A DNA stretch of 64,000 nt from the NCBI GenBank assembly GCA_016721005.1, contig JADKJM010000009.1:62001-126000 (forward strand), given 5' to 3'. How positions within the stretch are numbered: position 1 is the stretch's first letter; each line of letters opens with the position of its first letter. The stretch is from Flavobacteriales bacterium. GTDB taxonomy: Bacteria; Bacteroidota; Bacteroidia; Flavobacteriales_F; PHOS-HE28. Under the pieces are notes generated by a model that was given only the letters and a program-made list of their open reading frames with translations, had not been told where the DNA came from and did no database searches. The position numbers were made by a program, and so were the translations under genes. Shown here piece after piece: positions 9,019-17,055 of the stretch.

Positions 9019-9271
9019 TAATACTCAAGGGCTGCGGGCCCTCATTTCGAGCGTGCAACACCTTGAGTTGATTCAATTCCTCAATAACAAGACCGGCCTG
9101 AACGAGCAACGCGGTATCCGCAGCCACGCACCGCACTATGTCGATCAGGGTCTCGCGTTCTGGAAGGCTTGCATCCGACTCCACTTGGGTTGGATGTTGC
9201 GCACAACCGAATAATAGCAGGACGCCAAGCACCAAGAACATTCTCTGAGCCAAACTGCACTGCATGTTCAT
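9019..9271 (-). pseudogene. Lipoprotein, N-terminal half, cut off by IS630 copy 1
   Basis: The 5' half of the interrupted gene encodes a lipoprotein signal (QRMFLVLGVLLLFGC, lipobox LLFGC), then a mature start beginning AQHPTQVESDASLPERE. The coding sequence enters the IS at 9018 after PLSI, where the fused frame picks up a few IS-encoded residues and stops. Joined to 7551-7905 the protein would be about 200 residues. The ATG at 9269-9271 or the one at 9263-9265 could be the start. Membrane-anchored function unknown. Confidence 0.85.
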
Positions 9272-9354
9272 GGGCCGCTGCGAAGCGATAGCTACCAGAA
9301 ACTCACCAACCTCTCCACCGCCTCCGTTAACCTTCCCTTCGGCAGGATCCGGAA

Positions 9355-9631
9355 TCACCGCCAATTTGCGGGATTATTCGCGATGTACCGCGCGATGCGT
9401 TCGAATTCGCCCAGGGTGGTGCGGATGGCGCGGTCGTGGAACCCGCGCTGCCAGTAACGCTGACCGGGCGTGTTGCGCAATTGGTTCATGGCGTAGGTGG
9501 TGCCGGATTTGAACGCCCCGACGATGGCCCCCAACGAACCGGCGGCAGGTCCGATCGGCCGATCGCTGGGATCAACGTCGATCGTGATATCCTGACCGGG
9601 ATCATCCACCCCCACCGTCGTAGCGTCGACC
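9355..9631 (-). pseudogene. REP-associated (RAYT) transposase, C-terminal part
   Basis: The fragment reads GAIVGAFKSGTTYAMNQ and then YWQRGFHDRAIRTTLGEFER to a terminal IARYIANNPANWR. These are conserved C-terminal features of Y1/RAYT transposases (the ...ERIARYI.NNP.NW ending). It is separated from its N-terminal half (11070-11385) by the IS4-type element. Removing the element and one 8-bp duplication joins RRVDA to TTVGVDDP in frame. The enzyme would act on REP palindromes, several of which lie nearby. Confidence 0.9.
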
Positions 9632-11069
9632 CCAATGTCATCAAGTTAAGGGGGTTCACCAAGCAGAGCGGGAGTTCTGGAAGTATTTGGGCTTGGTCCG
9701 CGCCTTGTGCTTGTTGCGGTCTCTTGGGAATGACCTGCCCGGTCGTATCGGTATGGTGTTGTTCAGGAACAATTCTTTGAGCCCATCGATCCTACTCTGG
9801 GTCCGGCTGCGCAAGCAGTTCGACCATCGCCTCCTTCATGAACCCGAAGGACACGGTCTTGTTGATCTTGCGATCGTATTTTCTCTTGCCACCGTTCTTC
9901 GGCATTTCGTCCTCGGCCTCGCTCACCAACAGGGAGTGTATGTTGCACATCAGCAGTGCGCTGTGGAAGTCCTGCTGGATGACCCGGTCGGTATGCCCGG
10001 TGAAGTTCTCCACGCATACGATGTTCTTGACCACATCGTAGAACTGTTCCACTCCCCAGCGATTGTAGTACAACTCCTTGAACAGTTCCGTCGGGTACTC
10101 CTTCTGATCGAGCAATGAGGTGATCAGTGTTTCGACCTCACCGTTGTCCAAAGCCACCTTCACCAAGCGCACTTGGATACGGTGCCCCTTGTTCGCCCCC
10201 TTTCCGTGCGGGGAAGTCTTTCCTGCGGCCATGTTCACCAGAGCGGTTCGTTGGTCCGATGCGACGAAATCAAGCACAAGTTGATTGAACGAATGCTTGC
10301 ACCTCATCAGGAAATGTGCGCCCGTAGCGGCTACTTCATGCATCAACCCATAGCTCGGATACCCCCGGTCATAGATCACCAGGTCCCCTTGCCCGCAATA
10401 CCCCAGGTGCTGTTGCGCCAAGACCCGTTCGCCCACGGCGAATGGGGCCAGCACCCCGTGAAGGACCAATCCGTTCAGCACATCGTACAGCACGGACCCG
10501 CGCGCGTTCACGATGTCCGTGGGCGTATGCGTGGAAACACCGCCATAGATCGCCTTCAACCCCGGGTCTTCCGGCAATCGGAACACCGAACCATCGATGG
10601 CCAGCAAACGCATGCCTCGCCACAGTTTCACGCGCTGCTCGTTGTCGGAATAGAACTCCCCGGTGGTCACCTCCAACAACTTGCGGAACACTTCCGGACG
10701 TATCTTTTGCGGCTCTGGTTGAACGCGCTCTTGGTCACGTTCTGGACCCCATCGCGGAAGGAGCGCATGAACTTGGTCAGATCCACCTGTATGCTGCGCC
10801 TGCTCAGGTTCATCATGAACAGCACCACCTTGTCGAATGACATCTTGCGTTGCCGGGTGAAGTCCTCCTTCCGGATCCGAAAGGTCTCCTTCAAGTGCTC
10901 ACCGACCAAACATTCGTTGAGTTTGGCAAGGATCCACGCATTGGGTTTTCTGGTCTTTTGCATGGACCCCGCCGATCAAACTTGGATCCAAGCCTGTCCT
11001 CATTCCTCCCTATACACCAACACGGACCAGTGGGGGCCGAGCAACCTTCCCTTAACTTGATGACATTGG
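9632..11069 (-). mobile_element. IS4-type insertion sequence with 8-bp target duplication
   Basis: The 1,438-bp element has perfect 21-bp inverted ends (left 9632-9652 beginning CCAATGTCATCAAGTTAAGG, right 11049-11069 its complement). It is flanked by the identical octamer CGTCGACC at 9624-9631 and 11070-11077, the target-site duplication. It carries one transposase gene on the minus strand. The target is a REP-type palindrome inside the RAYT gene. Confidence 0.93.
9792..10963 (-). pseudogene. IS4-family DDE transposase, one frameshift
   Basis: The protein starts MQKTRKPNAWILAKLNECLV and, after one frame change near 10704-10707, continues VFRKLLEVTTGEFYSDN to the end, about 390 residues. Catalytic features are visible: Asp in LLAIDGSVFRLPE, Asp in LVIYDRGYPSYG, and the IS4 YREK-like signature YYNRWGVEQFYDVVK. 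The break is consistent with a loss of one A from a run (four present, five needed for SRKKIRPEV). That is a typical homopolymer error, so the enzyme may be intact in the organism. Confidence 0.88.
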
Positions 11070-11385
11070 CGTCGACCCTCCGGGTCGACCCGACACGCGT
11101 GACGCCCGACCCGACACCCGACAGCAGCAGGATGCCATGCAGATGATCCGGCATCAGTTGCATTTGGTCCAGCCGCAGATGGGCGAAATGGGATGGCAGC
11201 GCATGCCAATGTTCCAGCACCACACGCCCGAGGTCATTGGGTTCCATCCGGGCATCGTTTCCTGTTCCTGTGATGCGCCCGAACCATTGGCGACGATCCA
11301 AAGCGCACAGCGTCACGAAATAGGCGCCGCGTGTGTAATCGTTGCCGCGCAAACGTGTGTGGCGGTGGGTTGGGGGCATTGCCAT
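11070..11385 (-). pseudogene. REP-associated (RAYT) transposase, N-terminal part
   Basis: The fragment begins MAMPPTHRHTRLRGNDYTRG and includes the Y1-transposase hallmarks AYFVTLCALDRRQWFG and the HUH-type metal motif in MPDHLHGILLL. It ends in the sequence STRRVD, which is encoded by the REP palindrome into which the IS4-type element inserted. Together with 9355-9631 it makes a RAYT protein of about 195 residues. The start could be the ATG at 11383-11385 or 11377-11379. Confidence 0.88.
11071..11089. repeat. REP-type palindrome inside the RAYT gene
   Basis: GTCGACCC TCC GGGTCGAC: two 8-bp inverted arms around a 3-base centre. Its left arm is part of the octamer duplicated by the IS4-type element. 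The same arms recur at 11397-11415 and three times at 12572-12722. Confidence 0.85.
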
Positions 11386-11396
11386 TGCAAGATAGT

Positions 11397-11510
11397 GTCG
11401 ACCCAGAGGGTCGACGGTACGACGGCGTTGGAGGAAATCCGTAGGCGGGTCGAACGTGATCCCGACGCGGCGACGGTACGGCGGCGTTGGAGGAAATACG
11501 TAGGCTGGGT
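11397..11510. repeat. REP-type palindrome and 59-bp tandem duplication upstream of RAYT
   Basis: The palindrome GTCGACCC AGA GGGTCGAC (11397-11415) lies just upstream of the RAYT start. The sequence after it (from 11412, beginning CGACGGTACGACGGCGTTGG) recurs at 11471 with few differences, giving a 59-bp period. REPs near the gene of their own RAYT are the usual arrangement for this family. This segment separates RAYT from the end of the E1 gene. Confidence 0.8.
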
Positions 11511-11519
11511 TGGCGTGGA

Positions 11520-13739
11520 TCAATACCCCGCCAATCGTTCCACCGCCTCCCACAGCCGTTCCTTCGGAAGGAATCCTTTCTCCAATGGGATCGCGAAGGG
11601 CACCGGCGTATCCCAACTGGCCACGCGCACCACGGGTGCATCGAGGTGATCGAAGCAGTGTTCGTTGATCAGCGCGCTGAGTTCGCCGCCGAAGCCGCCG
11701 ATGAGGGTGTCCTCGTGCAGTACGATGGCCTTACCGGTCTTCTTCACGCTGGCGATTATCGCATCCACGTCCAACGGAACCAGGGTGCGCAGGTCGATGA
11801 TCTCGATGTCGATAGGACCGCCGTCGTCCACGGAACGATCGGCGAGTCCGGCTGCTAGTTCCGTGGCCCAATGCACACCCATGCCGTAGGTGATGATGCT
11901 CAACGAGACCGGGCTGTCATGTCGCGTGGCGGATGCTTCGCGTACGATGCGCGCCTTGCCGAACGGAATGCCGTACGGCTCGCTCGGCACCGGACCTGTG
12001 ATGCTGCGGTACATGGCCTTGTGCTCGAAGAACATCACGGGGTTCGGGTCGTCGAAGGCGGTCATGAGCAGGCCCTTGGCATCGTACGGGTTGCTCGGGT
12101 ACACCACTTTCAGTCCGGGTGTTTTCACGAACCACATCTCGTTGCTCTGGCTGTGGAAAGGCCCCGCTCCTACCCCCGCGCCTGTGGGCATGCGGATCAC
12201 CACGTCCGCGTTCTGCCCCCAGCGGTAATGACTCTTGGCGAGCACGTTGCAGATCTGCGTCATCCCCTCGGTCACGAAGTCGGCGAACTGCATCTCCATC
12301 ATCGCCTTCATGCCCTTCACACTGAGGCCGTACGCCGCGCCGACGATCGCGCTTTCGCACAGCGGCGTGTTGCGCACGCGCTCCTTTCCGAAGCGTTCCA
12401 CGAAACCCTCGGTGATCTTGAATGCGCCACCGTACTCCGCGATGTCCTGTCCCATGAGGACGAGGTTCGGGTGCCGTTCCATGCTTTGGGCCATGGCTTC
12501 CTGGATGGCGTCGATCAGGCGTTTATCGGGGGCGCCGGTTGCATCGGGGTCATTTGCCAGATCCGGTATTGGTCGACCCTGAGGGTCGACGGTACGGGTG
12601 CCATGGGGAACAGCAGCGTACACGTCGGCTGGTATTGGTCGACCCTGAGGGTCGACGGTACGGGTGCTATGGGGAACAGCAGCGTACACATCGGCTGGTA
12701 TTGGTCGACCCTGAGGGTCGACGCTACGGGTGCTGGCGTACACATCGGCTAGTTCGGTGGTTTCCACCGGCACCGGTTCGGGCTCCTCGAACGCGTGCTT
12801 GATGTCCTCTTCGATCCCTTCTTTGATACTTATCCGGATCGCGTCACGCTTCGCGATGGTGAGCACGCCGGTCTTCAGCAGCCACGCTTCGTAGTTGGCC
12901 ACGGGATCCTTCTTGCCCCACACTTCGAAGAGTTCCTTGGGCACGTACTTCGTTCCACTCGCTTCCTCGTGGCCGCGCATGCGGAAGGTGATGCACTCCA
13001 CAATGATCGGACGCGGGTTCTCGCGGATGCTGTCGGCGAGGCGCGCGATGTTGTCGTAGACCTCCAGGATGTTGTTGCCTGCGATCTGCACGCCTTCGAT
13101 TCCATAACCGACGGCCTTGTCCACGAAGCTCTTCATGCGGAACTGCTCGCTGCTGGGCGTGCTGAGTCCGTAGCCGTTGTTCTCGATGATGAAGAGCACG
13201 GGCAGGTCCCACACGGCGGCCACGTTCACCGCCTCGTGGAAGTCGCCTTCACTGGTGGCGCCATCCCCGGTGAAGACGATGGTGCAGCGTTGTTCCTTCT
13301 TGAGTTTGTGCGCCAGCGCGATGCCATCGGCGATGCCCATCTGCGGACCGAGGTGGCTGATCATGCCCACGATCTTGTGTTCCTGACTGCCGAAGTGGAA
13401 GCTGCGCTCGCGACCCTTGCTGTAGCCCGTCGCCTTCCCTTGCCACTGCGCGAAGAGCTTGCGGAAGGGCATGCCACGCGTGGTAAAGACCCCGAGGTTG
13501 CGGTGCATCGGCAGGATGTACTCCTCCGGATGCAGCGCCATGGCCGCGCCCACGCTGATGGCCTCTTGGCCGATGCCGCTGAACCACTTGCTGATCTTGC
13601 CCTGCCGCAACAGGCTGAGCATCTTCTCTTCGATGATGCGCGGCCGGACGAGGTTCTCGTACGTGCTCAAGAGGAATTCGTCGCTGTGCGTGCCGCGTTC
13701 GAAATGGAGCTGGCGGTCTTCGGTGGTCAACGTGGACAT
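11520..13739 (-). CDS. Fused alpha-beta 2-oxoacid dehydrogenase E1 component
   Basis: This 739-residue thiamine-diphosphate enzyme would be the decarboxylating E1 of a 2-oxoacid dehydrogenase complex (branched-chain or pyruvate type). The alpha half carries the ThDP motif beginning GDGATSEGDFHEAVNVAA near residue 158 and ending IIENN. The beta half starts near residue 405 (KRLIDAIQEAMAQ) and contains MGQDIAEYGGAFKITEG and the C-terminal ITYGMGVHWA / IDLRTLVPLD. Such alpha-beta fusions are known in Bacteroidota. The linker (about residues 335-395) is unusual: it holds three 22-residue repeats with TVDPQGRPIP, encoded by REP palindromes. The frame is open throughout, so the gene looks functional despite this. 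Confidence 0.93.
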   Translation of the reverse strand: MSTLTTEDRQLHFERGTHSDEFLLSTYENLVRPRIIEEKMLSLLRQGKISKWFSGIGQEAISVGAAMALHPEEYILPMHRNLGVFTTRGMPFRKLFAQWQGKATGYSKGRERSFHFGSQEHKIVGMISHLGPQMGIADGIALAHKLKKEQRCTIVFTGDGATSEGDFHEAVNVAAVWDLPVLFIIENNGYGLSTPSSEQFRMKSFVDKAVGYGIEGVQIAGNNILEVYDNIARLADSIRENPRPIIVECITFRMRGHEEASGTKYVPKELFEVWGKKDPVANYEAWLLKTGVLTIAKRDAIRISIKEGIEEDIKHAFEEPEPVPVETTELADVYASTRSVDPQGRPIPADVYAAVPHSTRTVDPQGRPIPADVYAAVPHGTRTVDPQGRPIPDLANDPDATGAPDKRLIDAIQEAMAQSMERHPNLVLMGQDIAEYGGAFKITEGFVERFGKERVRNTPLCESAIVGAAYGLSVKGMKAMMEMQFADFVTEGMTQICNVLAKSHYRWGQNADVVIRMPTGAGVGAGPFHSQSNEMWFVKTPGLKVVYPSNPYDAKGLLMTAFDDPNPVMFFEHKAMYRSITGPVPSEPYGIPFGKARIVREASATRHDSPVSLSIITYGMGVHWATELAAGLADRSVDDGGPIDIEIIDLRTLVPLDVDAIIASVKKTGKAIVLHEDTLIGGFGGELSALINEHCFDHLDAPVVRVASWDTPVPFAIPLEKGFLPKERLWEAVERLAGY
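12572..12722. repeat. Three REP palindromes at 66-bp period inside the E1 coding sequence
   Basis: The palindrome GTCGACCC TGA GGGTCGAC occurs at 12572-12590, 12638-12656 and 12704-12722, exactly 66 bp apart. Each is in the same frame and encodes (T/S)VDPQGRP on the minus strand. Between them are near-identical spacers encoding ADVYAAVPH. The set lies in the alpha-beta linker of the E1 fusion and keeps the frame because 66 is divisible by three. Confidence 0.9.
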
Positions 13740-13905
13740 GAGGTCGATCGGATGATCAGACGATCAGGAGATCAGAAAATGACCAACTATCGGCCGATGG
13801 CGGTGCAAAGGTATCGGCGCACGAAGAGTCGGATCCGGAGGGGCAGGCGGACAACGAACAACAGGCCACGGACAACGGGCCGTTGCGTTACTTCGCCGAC
13901 GCCCC

Positions 13906-14835
13906 ATGAGCCAGATGAACATTGCCATTATCGCCCCTTGTTTCAACGAGGGCCAGGTCGGCGTGCGCTTCCTGGAGGAACTGGAGCAGGTGTTGGCCCG
14001 CCTTCCGCAGCGGTTCACGATCGTGATGGTGGATGACGCGAGTACGGACGACACCTTGTCGCGGTTGGAAGCGTACCGGACCAAGGCTGCGAATGTGTCC
14101 CTTCGGGTGATCACCTTGGCCTACAACATGGGCCATCAGGAGGCGATCTACCAAGGCCTGATCTTCGCGGGCACCTTGGATGCGCAACGCTTCATTGTAA
14201 TGGATAGCGACGGCGAGGATGACCCCGGCGCGATCGCGGAATTGGTGGGGATCACCGACAGTTCCATCGTCCTCGTGGCGCGCGGAAAGCGATCGGAGTC
14301 GTTCGGCTTCCAACTGGGCTATTGGTTCTACAAGCGGATCTTCAAGTTCATCGCCGGGCGGAGCATCAGCTTCGGCAACTACAGCATGATCGATCGCCGC
14401 GTCCTGGAGGCGGTGCTGGATCGGTCCTTCGTTCACTACGCGGCTTTCCTCTCCCGCCAGCGCGCGCCACAACGGATCATCGTGCGCGACCGACGCCCGC
14501 GCATCGATGGGCAGTCGAAGATGAGCTTCCGCAGTTTGAGCATTCATGCCTTCCGTTCACTGATCGAATACAGCGAGGAGGTGCTGAGCATCTTCCTGCG
14601 AGGCTTCATCTACCTCGCACTGATCTTCCTGCTCTGTTTCATCGCGATCGTATTCATCAAACTGTTCACGACGATGGCCATCCCAGGTTGGGCGAGCGTG
14701 CTGTCCGTGTCGCTCTTCAACAGCATGTTGCTCTGCCTCGGTTTCTTCGCCATCGGCTTGTTGCTGGTGAACACCGCGCAACGCCGCGAGCGCGCCGGGC
14801 GCCATTTGTACCGCACCACGGGACCCACCTCATGA
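13906..14835 (+). CDS. Family 2 glycosyltransferase with C-terminal membrane segments
   Basis: This 309-residue enzyme starts with a GT-A fold (IAIIAPCFNEGQVGVRFLEE), the nucleotide-binding VDDASTDDT and the acidic MDSDGEDDP. It ends with two hydrophobic segments (IYLALIFLLCFIAIVFI and LFNSMLLCLGFFAIGLLLVN). The arrangement resembles dolichol-phosphate-mannose/GtrB-type transferases, which load a sugar on a polyprenyl phosphate at the inner membrane. It opens a run of six plus-strand genes. Its stop overlaps the next start as ATGA, so they are probably translated together. Sugar donor unknown. Confidence 0.92.
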   Translation: MSQMNIAIIAPCFNEGQVGVRFLEELEQVLARLPQRFTIVMVDDASTDDTLSRLEAYRTKAANVSLRVITLAYNMGHQEAIYQGLIFAGTLDAQRFIVMDSDGEDDPGAIAELVGITDSSIVLVARGKRSESFGFQLGYWFYKRIFKFIAGRSISFGNYSMIDRRVLEAVLDRSFVHYAAFLSRQRAPQRIIVRDRRPRIDGQSKMSFRSLSIHAFRSLIEYSEEVLSIFLRGFIYLALIFLLCFIAIVFIKLFTTMAIPGWASVLSVSLFNSMLLCLGFFAIGLLLVNTAQRRERAGRHLYRTTGPTS

Positions 14836-15530
14836 AGTACATCGGGGAAGAGCTCGACCTCTTCCAGCACGCACAGAAATGGAAGCGGTACTACGCCGGC
14901 ATGCTACGCCCGTACGTGCGCGGTCGCGTACTCGATGCGGGTTGCGGCATGGGCGTGAACGCTGAATACCTCGTGAACGATGCCGTGACGAGCTACACCT
15001 TCCTCGAACCCGATGGCGCGTTGCTGGATCGTGTTCCGACACAAGTGACGAAGCCGATCCTGCGTGACGGCGAACGAGTGCGCGGCACCACGAGCGATCT
15101 CTCCGGCCGACGGTTCGACACGATCCTATACTTGGACGTGATCGAGCACATCGAGGATGCGAAGGCCGAACTGCACCGGGCCTATGACCTTTTGGAACCC
15201 GGTGGTCACTTGTTGATCGTCGTTCCCGCTTTCAACTTCCTGTACAGTCCGTTCGATAAGGCCATTGGGCACTTCCGCCGCTACGACCGCGAGATCCTCA
15301 CGAGCGAAATGCCGGTGGGTATGGAACGCCTCATGACGCGCTACCTCGACAGCTTGGGCATGCTGATGTCGCTCGGTAACAAGTTCTTCCTGAAGCAGAG
15401 CGAACCGAAACTCACGCAAGTGCTCTTCTGGGACCGCAACGTGGTGCCACTGTCGCGGATCGCGGACAAGGTCTTCTTTCATTCCTTCGGTCGATCGCTG
15501 TTGAGCATTTCGCGGAAGCCGGTGACATGA
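14832..15530 (+). CDS. Class I SAM-dependent methyltransferase
   Basis: A 232-residue methyltransferase with motif I VLDAGCGMGVNAEYLV and the later DTILYLDVIEHIEDA and LLEPGGHLLIVVPAF, typical of class I fold enzymes. The ATG at 14832 overlaps the upstream glycosyltransferase stop (ATGA) and its own stop overlaps the next start (ATGA). That favours this start over the much longer open frame upstream. Context suggests it acts on a lipid-linked sugar or a related envelope intermediate, but the substrate is unknown. Confidence 0.9.
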   Translation: MKYIGEELDLFQHAQKWKRYYAGMLRPYVRGRVLDAGCGMGVNAEYLVNDAVTSYTFLEPDGALLDRVPTQVTKPILRDGERVRGTTSDLSGRRFDTILYLDVIEHIEDAKAELHRAYDLLEPGGHLLIVVPAFNFLYSPFDKAIGHFRRYDREILTSEMPVGMERLMTRYLDSLGMLMSLGNKFFLKQSEPKLTQVLFWDRNVVPLSRIADKVFFHSFGRSLLSISRKPVT

Positions 15531-17038
15531 AGCCCCTCGCCCTCCTCGATGGTCCGTGGGGGCGGCGGCTCTTTGTTGCAGGCTTGATCCTCGCGGTCGT
15601 TGTCACGCTCTTCTTCCGCGTGCGCTACGTACCGAGCTACAACTTGAATACGGGCGGCTACGACCAGAACGTCGTGTACGGTGTGGTGCGGATCATGAAC
15701 GGCACGCCGCTCTACACCGATCCGGAACAGGCGCCCTTCTCCATCATCCAATACGGGCCGGTGCATATGCGGCTGATGGCCAGAGTTTGCGATCTGCTGG
15801 GTACCGACCCTGCCGATGTTCAGCAGGTGTATGTGACCACACGATCGGTGGTGCTGCTGCTCAACCTTCTTGCGTGTTGGGTGCTGTTCCGGGTAGGTCG
15901 AAGGCTCGGACTGCGCGCATCCAATGCATTCGGCGTCGCTGCGTTCTTCTTCACTGGCATGGCCGTGTTCTACTACATGCGGCCGGACAGCACCTACATC
16001 CTCTTCTTCTGGCTGCACGTGCTCACCTTCATTCCGGTCGTTCAAGCTGAACGCGGAAAGAGCACGTGGTCGTCCATGTTGCCCTCGGTGATCCTCGGAG
16101 TGCTGGCGGTGTTCACCAAACAGACCGGGGTCATCGCGTTCCTCCTCGCGGGAGGGTTCTTCATGATCCAGCGGAGATGGCGGGACTTGATGTGGTACGC
16201 GGCGTTATCCATGATCACGGGCATTGCGGCACTCGGACTCCTGATCATGGAAGGTGGTCTGCCGAACGCGTACAAGAACGTCGTGCTCGGTGTGATGAAT
16301 GACGTGAGCCCGGAATGGCTGATGGCCATGGTCGTCTCCAAGTATTTCCTCATCGGGCTACCGATCACGGTGCTCGGGATCGCGGCGGGTTGGAATTGGC
16401 TTCGTGGTCCTGCTTCGGCCATTGAGCGGTACGTGGCACTTGGCGCTGTGGTCTGCCTGGGCTGGGCGGTGATCACCGGGTTGAAGGCGGGCATGAACCT
16501 CAACTACTTCACCGAGCACTACGTCTTCGCGGCCATCGCCATGGCCATGGTCGTTGAAGGCAGCGTGCGAACGACGTGGCAACGCTGGGCTACCCGCTCC
16601 TTCATCGTCCTCATTCCATTGATCGCCTTGTTGCGAACGGCGATGCTCTTCTCCGCTTTCGAGATCACGCGCTACTATGCCGATCGGCCTGGGACCTACC
16701 GGGCGGAACAGGAGTTGGTCGATCAATTGCGCGTCCATGGATTACAACCCGATGAATACCTCGCGCTGTGGCATCGTGGCTACACGGAGCTCTTCCTACC
16801 GGAACAAACACTGGCCGACCAGAAGGACATCCTGTACAAGAGCCAACGGTCCAGCCAACTGGATATCAGCGGCTTCTTCGCGATGGCGGATGATGGTCGC
16901 TTGAAGTATGTCGTGGCTCCAACACGTGTGAAGGACGTGGTCATTCTCGGACGCAGCTTCAACGACTACATCCCGTACTTCGCCACGGACAGTTTCCGCG
17001 TGGCGATCCATCCAAGATCCGCAGACGAACTTCGTTGA
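15527..17038 (+). CDS. Multi-spanning membrane glycosyltransferase (GT39/ArnT-like), first paralog
   Basis: A 503-residue polytopic membrane protein. The first segment (LFVAGLILAVVVTLFFRVRY) is followed by a periplasmic loop with YDQNVVYGVVRIMNGTPLYT and then many hydrophobic helices. This layout resembles GT-C fold transferases that use polyprenyl-phosphate sugars on the periplasmic face, matching the GtrB-like gene two positions upstream. The start overlaps the methyltransferase stop (ATGA). The next gene is a paralog with the same LYTDPxQAPF signature. Assignment to a specific GT family is inference. Confidence 0.8.
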   Translation: MKPLALLDGPWGRRLFVAGLILAVVVTLFFRVRYVPSYNLNTGGYDQNVVYGVVRIMNGTPLYTDPEQAPFSIIQYGPVHMRLMARVCDLLGTDPADVQQVYVTTRSVVLLLNLLACWVLFRVGRRLGLRASNAFGVAAFFFTGMAVFYYMRPDSTYILFFWLHVLTFIPVVQAERGKSTWSSMLPSVILGVLAVFTKQTGVIAFLLAGGFFMIQRRWRDLMWYAALSMITGIAALGLLIMEGGLPNAYKNVVLGVMNDVSPEWLMAMVVSKYFLIGLPITVLGIAAGWNWLRGPASAIERYVALGAVVCLGWAVITGLKAGMNLNYFTEHYVFAAIAMAMVVEGSVRTTWQRWATRSFIVLIPLIALLRTAMLFSAFEITRYYADRPGTYRAEQELVDQLRVHGLQPDEYLALWHRGYTELFLPEQTLADQKDILYKSQRSSQLDISGFFAMADDGRLKYVVAPTRVKDVVILGRSFNDYIPYFATDSFRVAIHPRSADELR

Positions 17039-17055
17039 CAGCAACGCGGAGACCC

